From Kitasatospora sp. MAA19 (GTDB lineage: Bacteria > Actinomycetota > Actinomycetes > Streptomycetales > Streptomycetaceae): a DNA stretch of 64,000 bases. How positions within the stretch are numbered: position 1 is the first letter of the stretch; each line of letters starts with the position of its first letter. Made by a program: the position numbers and the translations under genes. The DNA lies in assembly GCF_029894125.1 (NCBI RefSeq), contig NZ_JARXYZ010000005.1:62001-126000 (forward strand). Direction: 5' to 3'. Positions 8,256-15,730 of this stretch are shown here, one piece after another. The notes beneath the pieces are model-generated. The model was not told the origin of the DNA, did not search any database, and was given only the letters and a program-made list of their open reading frames with translations.

Positions 8256-8949
8256 GTCCCAGCTTCTTTCGGTATGCGCCAACGCCCTTGGCCTGGATGA
8301 ATGAATTGATGTCGAGACCATCCCCAAGGTAGATCGGGACACCGTTCGGAGTCTCGGCCGCCCGCTTCTCGGCCGCCTTGATGCCGGCCTCGTCGCCATC
8401 GGCAACATAGAAAACCTTCTCGTACCCAATCAGCGGCGGGAGGAAATGAGGCTTCCAGGCCCCAGTGCCCTGCGTACCGACGCACGGAACATCGGCCAGC
8501 TCCGAAGCCTGGGAGTCAAATTCCCCCTCGGAAACCGCAATGTGGGGGCTTGGCAGGATGAGAGACGGGGTGTTGTAGAGCCGAGGAACATCCCCAGGGA
8601 GGGACTGATATTTTCCATGCCCCTCGTGTCTCTCTTTTCGCTCCGGAGCGTAGTAGCTGCCGTTCTCGTCTTTCACGCACGAGTCCCGGATACACCGGAA
8701 CCTGATGGTCGCTACCCCGTGTTCTCCGCCCGCTGGCCGCCGGTACGGGATGGCCAGCATGCCCCCATACTTCTCATGGCCAATTTGAGCCGAACCGACG
8801 AATCCCACTCCGAACTTGGGTGCTATCTCCGCCAGTCCACGGGCGGCCATGTAGGCCTCGGCGTGGCTTCCCCGGTACTGCTGGTGGTAGCTCTTCGCTG
8901 CCTCCACCGAACCGTTCACGTGCGAATTGACAGGCGTCCCTGAACCCAA
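8245..8949 (-). CDS. DNA primase, TOPRIM (C-terminal) part
   Basis: 234 residues. HIAVSEGEFDSQA and KVFYVADGDEAG are the catalytic Glu and Asp motifs of a TOPRIM primase domain, preceded by SYHQQYRGSHAEAYMAARGL. It lies in the +1 frame relative to the zinc-binding part and overlaps it. A TTG start at 8949 with GGAGGG 9 nt upstream allows separate translation, but protein continuity (QFARERFG then SVEAAKSYHQ) suggests a +1 shift near 8895. Split or frameshifted primases are known in related cluster A mycobacteriophages. Confidence 0.85.
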   Translation of the reverse strand: MGSGTPVNSHVNGSVEAAKSYHQQYRGSHAEAYMAARGLAEIAPKFGVGFVGSAQIGHEKYGGMLAIPYRRPAGGEHGVATIRFRCIRDSCVKDENGSYYAPERKERHEGHGKYQSLPGDVPRLYNTPSLILPSPHIAVSEGEFDSQASELADVPCVGTQGTGAWKPHFLPPLIGYEKVFYVADGDEAGIKAAEKRAAETPNGVPIYLGDGLDINSFIQAKGVGAYRKKLGLDQ

Positions 8950-9151
8950 TACTCATTTCCCTCCGGATCACATCGATCCCGTCTTCCGAGATGTCACAGA
9001 CGAAACACCCCCACCGCGCCTTCTCAGTGTTTGCCGAGGCACTTGGATGCGACTCTTCGTGCAGGGGGCAGAGGATTTTCTGCCAACCGGATCGGTCCTG
9101 AATCTGGATTCCGTAGAAGTGCGTCAACACGGCGCCGATCGACGGCTTCAT
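8774..9151 (-). CDS. DNA primase, CHC2 zinc-binding (N-terminal) part
   Basis: The first about 85 residues contain the zinc module CPLHEESHPS...WGCFVC and the helix following it (IGFRDACQFARERFG), as in DnaG. Beyond that the frame reads low-complexity sequence and stops, while the natural continuation lies in the other frame. Start ATG 9151 overlaps the endonuclease VII stop (ATGA). Confidence 0.85.
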   Translation of the reverse strand: MKPSIGAVLTHFYGIQIQDRSGWQKILCPLHEESHPSASANTEKARWGCFVCDISEDGIDVIRREMSIGFRDACQFARERFGGGSEELPPAVPGKPRRGLHGRPWTGGDSTQVRSGIRRFGSNWP

Positions 9152-9609
9152 TCCTCCCCCTCCTTGGTCTTGTCGAATGTGTACCTTGGCCCGAGTACTC
9201 GCCAGGCCGGAAAGTCTTCTAGGTAGTCGGCCGCCCGCCGCAGAACTTCCGGCCGGTCTCGTGCACCTCGGGCGAGGAGCTGGCTGTTGCAGCGGTTACA
9301 GAGCAAGCCTCGGATTGCCTCGGTCCGGTGGCAGTGATCAACAGCGAGGTTCCTCCGCCGGGTCTCCTGACAGATCGCGCACCGGCCGCCCTGGGCGGCC
9401 AGGAGGGCCGCATACTCCTCGGAGGTCAGACCGTAGGTGGCCACAAGGCGAGCACTTCGGGCCGCCGACCTCCGCCGCCCCTTCTTGCAGGTCGAACAGA
9501 TTCGGCCTCGGGGACCGGTGAAGAACCGTTCCGCCCGACTCTTCGTACAAGCGGTGCACAGCCGGTAGCCCTTACGCGGTTCAGCCACGCCGCCGCAGCA
9601 CGGCTTCAA
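9148..9609 (-). CDS. Recombination endonuclease VII (HNH Holliday-junction resolvase)
   Basis: 153 residues. An N-terminal zinc cluster (CTAC...CSTC) is followed by the endonuclease VII signature YGLTSEEYAALLAAQGG, CAIC, VDHCHRT and GLLCNRCN. T4 gp49-type enzymes resolve branched DNA before packaging. It overlaps the primase start by four bases. Confidence 0.92.
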   Translation of the reverse strand: MKPCCGGVAEPRKGYRLCTACTKSRAERFFTGPRGRICSTCKKGRRRSAARSARLVATYGLTSEEYAALLAAQGGRCAICQETRRRNLAVDHCHRTEAIRGLLCNRCNSQLLARGARDRPEVLRRAADYLEDFPAWRVLGPRYTFDKTKEGEE

Positions 9610-9916
9610 GATGAAGCTGCTGCTGGAGATCGGTCAGGTCTCGGGCGAGGCCCTGGAGGTAGGTGAGCGGGACCACCGCCCAATCCCGTTCGCCCTGATG
9701 CCCGCGGATCGAGATCGCGGCGACCTGGAAGCCCTCGCCGAGGCGGAGCAGATCGCGGGCGAGCTTCCTCAGCCGCAGGCGGCGGCGATCCTCCACGGTG
9801 AGTACCACGGCGACCAGGCCCCCGCCGGCCTCCCGGATCGCCTCAGCGGTGATGGCCGGCTCTTGGTCCAGGAGCACGTCGACAATCTCCCGGTCGATGG
9901 TGTAGCCGCAGGTCAT
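9581..9916 (-). CDS. Hypothetical phage protein, 111 aa
   Basis: Starts MTCGYTIDREIVDVLL with GAGGGGGGAAGA just upstream of ATG 9916; longer in-frame starts lack this site and overlap the ATPase gene. Predicted alpha/beta, ends in an Arg-rich tail and overlaps the endonuclease gene by 29 nt. No family recognised. Confidence 0.65.
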   Translation of the reverse strand: MTCGYTIDREIVDVLLDQEPAITAEAIREAGGGLVAVVLTVEDRRRLRLRKLARDLLRLGEGFQVAAISIRGHQGERDWAVVPLTYLQGLARDLTDLQQQLHLEAVLRRRG

Positions 9917-9926
9917 TCTTCCCCCC

Positions 9927-10742
9927 TCAGAAAGTGGCGTCGGCCGGCACGAGACGCAGGCTGACGCGGTCGAGTTCGTAACTGCTGTAGGTCTGGCCGG
10001 AGGAGTCCTCAAACCCCTCCCGGTTTTTGACGTCCGATACGTTCAGGGTTCTCCCGTCCATTCCGTCGATCTCCTTGAAAAGGGTGAGAATCAACGATGG
10101 AACCCGGCCGATCTTGCCCTTCACTCCGCTCAGCGGAATTGGCGCGTTGCCGTCCGAGTACTCACCCGTCACGTGGTGTAGACCAAGCACGTGAGCCCGC
10201 GTTTCCCTGGCCATCTCCGACAGGTACTCGCAGAGCCCTTCCAGCGAGAAGGTGAAGCTCTCCGCGTCGCCGATGTTCCCTACATCGACATTGGTCACGT
10301 TGTCGACCACGATTAGATGCGGGTAGCAGCCGAAAACTTCAAAGTACGCTGCCAGCGTCACTTCCAGGTCCGCCAACGAGGGCCGGGCATGGTAGACGAA
10401 GCGAACCCACCACCGCTGTGCGAGGGCTCCGGTGTACTCGTCGAAGTCACCTTCGAGGAGTTGCCGTTTGACCTCTCGCACATCGCTGCCCGTAATGATG
10501 GCCGTTGCCCTGCTGACCTGCGTTGCAGCCCCGGAGTCGGCCGAAAAATACAAGACCGGGATGTTGCCGTGGAGAGCCAGATTCAAAGCGAACAAGCTTT
10601 TGCCGGTGCCAGGTCCCGCAACCACGAGGGAGAACTCCCCGCGGCGAAACTCGACTTCAAGACGGCTGAGCCCCGTAAACGGGTGCGGAATCGGTTCCCC
10701 CGCCACCCCTCTGATGGCTACAGACTGCGCCAGAGAGTACAT
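9927..10742 (-). CDS. DnaB/RecA-fold replicative ATPase (helicase-like)
   Basis: 271 residues with Walker A AGPGTGKSLF and Walker B HLIVVDNVTNV, then GLHHVTGEYSDG and GVKGKIGRVPSLILTL, matching the short DnaB-C-terminal-domain ATPases of actinophages. It lacks the DnaB N-terminal domain. It starts at ATG 10742 with GGGAGGTGCCC upstream; two operator motifs lie within the 110 bp before it. Confidence 0.88.
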   Translation of the reverse strand: MYSLAQSVAIRGVAGEPIPHPFTGLSRLEVEFRRGEFSLVVAGPGTGKSLFALNLALHGNIPVLYFSADSGAATQVSRATAIITGSDVREVKRQLLEGDFDEYTGALAQRWWVRFVYHARPSLADLEVTLAAYFEVFGCYPHLIVVDNVTNVDVGNIGDAESFTFSLEGLCEYLSEMARETRAHVLGLHHVTGEYSDGNAPIPLSGVKGKIGRVPSLILTLFKEIDGMDGRTLNVSDVKNREGFEDSSGQTYSSYELDRVSLRLVPADATF

Positions 10743-10761
10743 CGGGCACCTCCCATCACTA

Positions 10762-10778
10762 GACCCCCCGAATCAAGT
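10762..10778 (-). promoter_or_regulatory. Stoperator/operator-like 17-mer, copy 1
   Basis: Exact copy of ACTTGATTCGGGGGGTC (leftward strand), 20 bp upstream of the DnaB-like gene. No -10 box at 17 bp, so it may act as a stoperator. Confidence 0.7.
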
Positions 10779-10817
10779 TTCAGGCTAAAATTTTTTGCCT
10801 TCTCGGCGACGTGGAAG

Positions 10818-10848
10818 ACACTACGGAAGTCGACCCCCCGAATCAAGT
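10818..10848 (-). promoter_or_regulatory. Leftward promoter with operator 17-mer, copy 2
   Basis: Exact 17-mer at 10832-10848. Within it TTGATT is a -35 box; TAGTGT at 10818-10823 is a -10 at exactly 17 bp. An A/T-rich tract (ttttttcgataaaa) precedes it like an UP element. Confidence 0.7.
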
Positions 10849-10850
10849 TT

Positions 10851-11630
10851 TTATCGAAAAAAAGAGCACTTGTGCTTCACGTCACAGAACCGGCAGAGAA
10901 ACCCGGGCCTGGGCTCGAACTTCCCAGCCTTGACGCCAGCATCCATCTCCGCGTACTGCTCGCCTACCTGTTCCGCGGTGACCTGAGTGAGGTCGGCCGG
11001 CCTGGACAGGCCGCCTCGCTTCGCGAGGTACCAGTCTCCTCGGTTGACCGCGACACCGAACGCCTCGCGGACGGCAACCGCGTACGTCTCCAACTGGAAC
11101 TTGCTCTTCATGGCGCCGGTCTTGAGGTCTCGGACCCTCACCGAGTTGTCGGCCTCTGCGATGAGCTGGTCTATGAACCCTCGCACCTGGACCCCACCGA
11201 TCTCCACCTCGAAGTACAGCTCCAAAGCTTGCTTGCCCTCGCTGGTCTGCCAGATGGCCGGCTGGTGCTCCCGGGACCACACGACGTACTGGGCCGTTTG
11301 CTCCTGGCCGAGGGCATAGCGCCGCTCAATGTCGTCAGCGCCACTGCCCGAGGCTGACAACCACCGATCCGTGTTGGGCTCCTGATCCAGGGCCTTGTTC
11401 ACCAGGGCGCTGTACTGGTCGCTGAAGAACGTCACGGCTTCCTCCTCGCTCATACGCCGACCACTGCGTTCGACAGCTTCGGCGGCACTGTGGAACGCCG
11501 TGCCATGGTGCGACCAGGCCGCCGGCAGCGGGGTCACGCGCTCCACGCGTTGGAGGAAATAGCGCCAACCACACTTGAACCACTGCTCAGCCTGGCTAAC
11601 ACTCCGGGGCATGCTTCGAATATCAGACAT
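10851..11630 (-). CDS. Cas4/RecB-like PD-(D/E)XK exonuclease
   Basis: About 259 residues from ATG 11630. GFIDQLIAEA...VRVRDLKTGA is the PD-(D/E)XK core, followed by QLETYAVAV. The C-terminal CRFCDVKHKC plus an upstream Cys (SQAEQWFKCGWRY) form the Cas4/AddB-type iron-sulphur ligands. Phage Cas4-like nucleases process DNA ends for recombination. The start is uncertain because no good ribosome-binding site is visible; MSDIRSMPRSVSQ fits the family N-terminus and overlaps the upstream gene by 8 nt. Confidence 0.88.
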   Translation of the reverse strand: MSDIRSMPRSVSQAEQWFKCGWRYFLQRVERVTPLPAAWSHHGTAFHSAAEAVERSGRRMSEEEAVTFFSDQYSALVNKALDQEPNTDRWLSASGSGADDIERRYALGQEQTAQYVVWSREHQPAIWQTSEGKQALELYFEVEIGGVQVRGFIDQLIAEADNSVRVRDLKTGAMKSKFQLETYAVAVREAFGVAVNRGDWYLAKRGGLSRPADLTQVTAEQVGEQYAEMDAGVKAGKFEPRPGFLCRFCDVKHKCSFFR

Positions 11631-11967
11631 CAAGTGCAACTTTCGGGCAAAGTCGGACATATGTGTAGGAGGAGCTTGCAGGGAAAAGCGGGTGGGGCCT
11701 TGGCTCCTCAATCCGTTCAACCACGAGGTCCGCCAGGCGACTCCCCGTACGAACAAGGAGCCGTTCCTCTAGGTCCACGAGCTCCAGAATCTCAAGCTCG
11801 GAAAGGCAGTTGGCGTAGGAGATATCCCAGTACTCCCCCACCCCGCTTGCGATGTGATGGACCATCAGAAGGTGATCCGAACGCACCACGTTGACAGAGA
11901 TCGTCTCGCTTCGAGCGATCTCGGCCGCAACTCCTGCCACGGTATTTGGCAGGCTGACGCCGACCAT
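11623..11967 (-). CDS. Hypothetical phage protein, 114 aa
   Basis: Starts MVGVSLPNTVAGVAAEIARS behind a strong CTAGGAGGGGATCA site. Mixed alpha/beta, unrecognised. It is the first gene of the operon downstream of the repressor terminator and operator at 12048, and is translationally coupled to the nuclease. Confidence 0.7.
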   Translation of the reverse strand: MVGVSLPNTVAGVAAEIARSETISVNVVRSDHLLMVHHIASGVGEYWDISYANCLSELEILELVDLEERLLVRTGSRLADLVVERIEEPRPHPLFPASSSYTYVRLCPKVALDV

Positions 11968-12047
11968 TGATCCCCTCCTAGTTTGAGCACCGAGAGTTAC
12001 ACAACCATCGCTGGCCGGCCATCAATTTATCGCACACACCTACGACA

Positions 12048-12064
12048 GACCCCCCGAATCAAGT
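12048..12064 (-). promoter_or_regulatory. Stoperator/operator-like 17-mer, copy 3
   Basis: Exact 17-mer, flanked by a 7-bp inverted repeat TACGACA/TGTCGTA (12041-12047 and 12066-12072). It lies between the repressor terminator and the nuclease operon. A -10 at the right distance is poor. Confidence 0.7.
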
Positions 12065-12132
12065 GTGTCGTAAATCACAAGCCTCCTTCCATTGACAGTG
12101 GCTCCAGCGGAAAATTGTCGCGTACATAGCAG

Positions 12133-12159
12133 TAGGCCCCACGGAGCCCGCGGGGCCTA
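12133..12159 (-). terminator. Terminator after predicted repressor
   Basis: 8-bp stem TAGGCCCC/GGGGCCTA, 20 bp past the repressor stop on the leftward strand. Confidence 0.6.
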
Positions 12160-12178
12160 AATACTCGATTTCAACGAG

Positions 12179-12664
12179 CTAGTCAAGAAGTTCCGGGAGC
12201 ATTAGGACCTCTAGATCGCGGCCGGAAGGCTTTTCAGCACTAGCAGGCCAGCGCAGCGCCAAGCGCCCATCCTCGGGGCGCCGCGGGACATAGGAGAAAC
12301 CACTGTTCGGATCGTAATCCAGAACAGCCCCTTCCCGCCTCAAGCGCTTCTCAAAGTTTTCCGCTGTAATGCGCTGCCGATCGCTGAGCTGGTCATCCCC
12401 CAGCCTCAACCTAATCCAAGCCTTAAGCGATTGCGCAGGGAAGGTTTGATGATGCGACCCTGGCTCTCTTGTGGCCTGCACCTTCCAAGCCATAGCAATC
12501 AGGCTGTTGGCCTTGTTGATGATGGGCTCACGCATGATCCCGATCTTCTTCAGCCTAAAATGAACAGCCTGATGAGTCACTTCATAACGGTCAGCAATTT
12601 CTTGGTTGGTAAAACCGAGAACGTACAACCTTGAGAGCTCAGCGTCTCCAGGCAGGCTTGCCAT
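12179..12664 (-). CDS. Predicted immunity repressor (HTH)
   Basis: 161 residues. A helix-turn-helix lies at about residues 11-35 (LYVLGFTNQEIADRYEVTHQ and AVHFRLKKIG). Size, position between the early and late operons, its own terminator, and 17-mer operators on both sides fit an L5 gp71-like repressor. The variant operator 70 bp upstream overlaps a good promoter, so autoregulation is likely. The DNA motif contains TTGA at the same place as the L5 stoperator core. Repressor identity is inferred from context and HTH; other HTH proteins cannot be excluded. Confidence 0.7.
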   Translation of the reverse strand: MASLPGDAELSRLYVLGFTNQEIADRYEVTHQAVHFRLKKIGIMREPIINKANSLIAMAWKVQATREPGSHHQTFPAQSLKAWIRLRLGDDQLSDRQRITAENFEKRLRREGAVLDYDPNSGFSYVPRRPEDGRLALRWPASAEKPSGRDLEVLMLPELLD

Positions 12665-12718
12665 AAGTAAGTCCCCTGACGCGTCGTGTGGAAGTTGAGA
12701 AGTAGCAATCTGCCTTGG

Positions 12719-12749
12719 ATGCTACAGCCAGGAACCCCCCGCATCAAGT
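12719..12749 (-). promoter_or_regulatory. Repressor promoter with variant operator
   Basis: Operator variant ACTTGATGCGGGGGGTT (12733-12749, two mismatches) contains a -35 TTGATG; TAGCAT at 12719-12724 is a -10 after a 17-bp spacer. It points at the repressor gene. Confidence 0.7.
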
Positions 12750-13069
12750 GCAGCCTACACGCCTGGGCCCGTTGCGCCTTCCGTAACGCCCTACGATGTG
12801 ACCTGTGTCTCACTTCCATGGAATGTGTCCTGGGCCCTACCAGTGGGACACATACGTCTTTAGTGAGAGAACAAACAAGAGAACAAGTATCAAAACATAC
12901 CAAGATCTTGGTAAAACTTCCCTGGCCTAAGTCAAGGGAACAGAAACCAACCAAACGCCCTGTTTTAGACCTCCCTGTTGAGACTCCAATCTCCGGGAGT
13001 GGGTCCAGGGATCGGCCCCGGCTGCCAGACCAGCATCCGGCCGGGGCCGCAAACTTCCAGGAGGTGACC
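12750..13069. other. Intergenic control region before late genes
   Basis: No gene seen. It contains an 8-bp inverted repeat ATGTGTCC/GGACACAT (around 12822-12853), the string GGACACATACGTCT at 12846-12859 that recurs at 49755, a doubled AGAGAACAA, and a perfect 16-bp palindrome TACCAAGATCTTGGTA at 12898-12913. It probably holds the rightward late promoter and its operators. Confidence 0.55.
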
Positions 13070-13408
13070 ATGCCCAGAGCCGCATCTATCTGCCTGGTGA
13101 GCGGGTGTACCTCCCCGACGGCCCGGGATGGTCGCTGCGGCGACCATCAGCTTCGTCGGTCCTGGGACCGGGTGTCGGCCCGCAATGCGAGCCGGCCGGC
13201 CGACTGGTCGTCCCGCCGGGTTCGGGTGCTCACCCGGGACCGCTGGCGTTGCCAGCGCTGCGGGGCCCGCTCGGAGTTGGAGGTTGATCACCTGGTCCCG
13301 GTGGCCCAGGGCGGAAGCTGGGAACCCGAAAACTTGTGGACGCTATGTCGAGGCTGCCACAGGATGAAGACGTACCGGGACCGTCTCAATGGTTCCGAGC
13401 AGACATAG
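13070..13408 (+). CDS. HNH endonuclease (packaging-associated)
   Basis: 112 residues. RVRVLTRDRWRCQRCG, LEVDHLVPVAQGG, ENLWTLCRGCHRMKT form a complete HNH fold with zinc cysteines. HNH proteins next to terminase are required for cos-phage packaging in several phages. Start ATG 13070 follows AGGAGGTGACC. Its stop codon lies inside the 5' acceptor/D region of the tRNA-Trp gene. Confidence 0.93.
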   Translation: MPRAASICLVSGCTSPTARDGRCGDHQLRRSWDRVSARNASRPADWSSRRVRVLTRDRWRCQRCGARSELEVDHLVPVAQGGSWEPENLWTLCRGCHRMKTYRDRLNGSEQT

Positions 13409-13474
13409 CTCAATTGGTAGAGCAGCGGTCTCCAAAGCCGCGAGTTGGGGGTTCAAGTCCCTCCGTCTGTGCCA
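13399..13474 (+). tRNA. tRNA-Trp (CCA)
   Basis: Cloverleaf with anticodon loop CTCCAAA (CCA), 5-bp anticodon stem GCGGT/GCCGC, T arm GGGGG/CCCTC, discriminator G and encoded CCA. The acceptor stem has one A-C mismatch at pair 7. It overlaps the HNH gene end by 10 nt. Confidence 0.88.
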
Positions 13475-13530
13475 TGCGGGTCGCTCCCGCAGGTTCCCGA
13501 ACCTCCCCCGGCCAGGGGATGGACGGAACG

Positions 13531-13606
13531 GCGCTGGTCGTCTAGCGGTCTAGGACTCCTCCCGGGCAGGGAGACAACACCGGTTCGAATCCGGTCCAGC
13601 ACACCA
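13531..13606 (+). tRNA. tRNA-like gene with unusual anticodon arm
   Basis: The D arm matches the Glu/Gln type (TCGTCTAGCGG...TAGGAC), the T arm ACCGG-TTCGAAT-CCGGT is perfect, and CCA is encoded. The anticodon arm fits CTCCT/GGGAG (13556-13560, 13569-13573) with an 8-nt loop CCCGGGCA and no U33, so the anticodon is unclear (CGG is possible). One C-A mismatch in the acceptor stem. Either a degenerate tRNA or an odd decoder. Confidence 0.6.
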
Positions 13607-13658
13607 CAGTCCAACTGCCCGCCCTGGTGGCGGGCTTCGTCGTATCCGGAGGTGGCCG

Positions 13659-14093
13659 ATGACCCGAGGGCCACAGCCGAAGAGCAACGCCATCAGGCGG
13701 AACGCCCACCCTCACGCCCAGGAGCTGTCGGCTGGCATCCAGCCCGGCCGGGAACTCCCCCGCGGCCTCGGGATCAGCACCAGCGGCGCCAAGAGGTTCT
13801 GGCGGACCTGGGCGACCAGCCCACAGTCAGCGAATTGGGCTGAAACCGACTGGGCTGAGCTGGAGATTACGACTCGCCTGGTGGATGCCCTCTATCAGGG
13901 TGACCTCCGGTATGCCGGTGAGATCCGGCAGCGAACGAGCAAGTGGGGCGCCACGACCGAGGACAGGTCGAGGCTCCGGATGAAGATCGAGGACGACCAG
14001 GACCAGGAGCAAGCTGAGGACGCCGACCAGGCGCCGGCTGACCTGGACGAGGAGCTGTTCAAGCTCCTGAGCGAGGAACAGCAGAACAACTGA
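13659..14093 (+). CDS. Terminase small subunit
   Basis: 144 residues, basic N-terminus (MTRGPQPKSNAIRRNA), helical middle (TDWAELEITTRLVDALYQGD) and acidic C-terminus, as in P27-type small terminases that recognise the packaging site. CCGGAGGTGGCC precedes the ATG; the large subunit follows after 14 bp. Confidence 0.75.
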   Translation: MTRGPQPKSNAIRRNAHPHAQELSAGIQPGRELPRGLGISTSGAKRFWRTWATSPQSANWAETDWAELEITTRLVDALYQGDLRYAGEIRQRTSKWGATTEDRSRLRMKIEDDQDQEQAEDADQAPADLDEELFKLLSEEQQNN

Positions 14094-14107
14094 CCGGGGG
14101 TGATCGG

Positions 14108-15719
14108 GTGCCGCAGACCGGCAACATACCCCCAGGTGTTCCGCACCCCTCCCGCTCCCTCGGCTACCAGATCATCCGGTGGGCCCAGAAGTACATCCTC
14201 CAGCCGGACGGCGAGACCGCCGGCCAACCATTCCGCTTCAGCCCCGAGCAACTTCGCTATGTGCTTTGGATGTATGCGATTGACGATCAGGGGAAGTGGC
14301 TCTACCGGTCCGCAGCGCTTCGACGCGCCAAGGGCTGGGGCAAGACGCCTCTCTTGGCCGCGTTGTGTATCGTCGAATTCATCGGTCCTTGCCGATTCTC
14401 GCACTTTGACGAGGCCGGTATGCCGGTTGGTAAGCGTGTCCCGCTTCCGCTGGTACAGATTGCCGCGACCTCGTTGGATCAGACGGCCAATACTCGGGAC
14501 ATGATCCGCGGCATGCTCGCGGAATCCCCTGCCGAGGCCGAATACGGCATCGAGATCGGCAAGGGTCTCATCCAGTTCAAGGATGGCCGTCCAGGCCGGA
14601 TTGAGCCTGTTACGTCGTCTAGTCGCGGGCTTGAGGGGGCGAGGCCTACCTTTGTCTGGCCCCTAGCAGAAACGTTACTGCTGGGGGCCGGGCCATCTCT
14701 TCGTTGTTTGCGACGAGGTACACCACTGGATTGAATCAAATCAGGGCGTCTACGTCTGGGAGACCCTGGACCGCAACGTCCAGAAGACGGCGGGTGCCGG
14801 TTCTCGCCTGATCGAGACGACCAACGCCTACAATCCCAACGAGAACAGCATTGCCCAGCGGACGCATGAGGCCGTCCTCGCCGGTGCCGGACGACTTCTC
14901 TACGACTGCGTTGAGGCCCTTGGGGAAATCGATTTCAAGGACCGCGCCCAGGTCGTTGAGGCGGTGCGTGCCGCCTACGGTGATTCGTCCTGGGTCGACG
15001 TCGACGGGATCGCGGATGCGATTCAGGACCCGCGTACTCCTCCGGCGGTTGCCTACCGATTTTATCTGAATCGGATTCAGGAGAATGCTGACGGATGGAT
15101 CTCCAAGGACGTCTGGTCTCTCTGCCTCTCCGAGGACGATCCTATTCGGCCCGGCGATCAGATTGCGATCGGGTTTGATGGGTCTCTCCGAGGCGATGCG
15201 ACCGGGGCAATAGGGTGCCGCCTTCGGGACGGCAGGCTGTTTCCGATTCACCTCCAGGAGAATCCCCGAGATCCGAACAACCCGGATTGGGAAGTCGATG
15301 TTCTCGCGGTCGAGGCCGCTATCGGCCGGGCCTTTCGGGATTACCGGGTTGAGTGGATGTATTGCGATCCGCCGTACTGGCAGGAGGCCATTGGTCGCTG
15401 GTCGATTGAGTACGGCGACGACCGCGTCTATGAGTTCTGGACCAACCGGCCTACTCGGATGGTCCAGGCCACTGAGCGATTCCATTCCGCGGTTGCCGTT
15501 CAGGATATCTCCCACGACGGTGACGAGGATCTGACTCGCCACGTGTTGAATTCCGTAACCCGAGAAGTTCCGCAGGGGACTCTCATCACCAAGGATTCCC
15601 CTCGATCAAAAAAGAAGATCGACCTTGCCGTGTGCGCCGTGCTGGCCTTCGAGGCCCGCGCGGATGCCATTGCCGATGGCCGGCTCAAGAGGCGAAGGGG
15701 GCGCGTCGTCGGATTCTAA
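14108..15719 (+). CDS. Terminase large subunit, reading frame interrupted by 49-nt insert
   Basis: Packaging ATPase-nuclease. The first part (181 codons from GTG 14108) holds Walker A RRAKGWGKTP. The second part, open from 14700 to 15719 in the +1 frame, begins exactly at Walker B FVVCDEVHHW and has the nuclease acidic motifs (IGFDGSLRGD, YCDPPYW). Joining them without the 49 nt gives 520 aa, the normal size. As written, the first frame stops at TGA 14732. Either ribosomes bypass the insert or this prophage lacks a functional terminase. Confidence 0.88.
14651..14699 (+). other. 49-nt palindromic insert in the terminase Walker B codons
   Basis: Insert between ACC (Thr) and TTC-GTT (Phe-Val); it begins with TTT-GTC, also Phe-Val. 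It contains a 12-bp stem with one mismatch (14658-14669 with 14678-14689; loop AAACGTTA), plus an alternative outer pairing TGGCCC/GGGCCA (14657-14662 with 14690-14695). No second copy was noticed in the window. Confidence 0.85.
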
Positions 15720-15730
15720 TGCGAGGTTGA

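Noticed and set aside
12577..13071. Leftward frame of 164 codons over the repressor promoter region
   Set aside because: It covers palindromes, promoter and operator and has no family-like sequence; a chance frame.
14651..14699. Group I/II intron or intein in terminase
   Set aside because: Far too short, lacks intron core or intein motifs, and the frame is not preserved.
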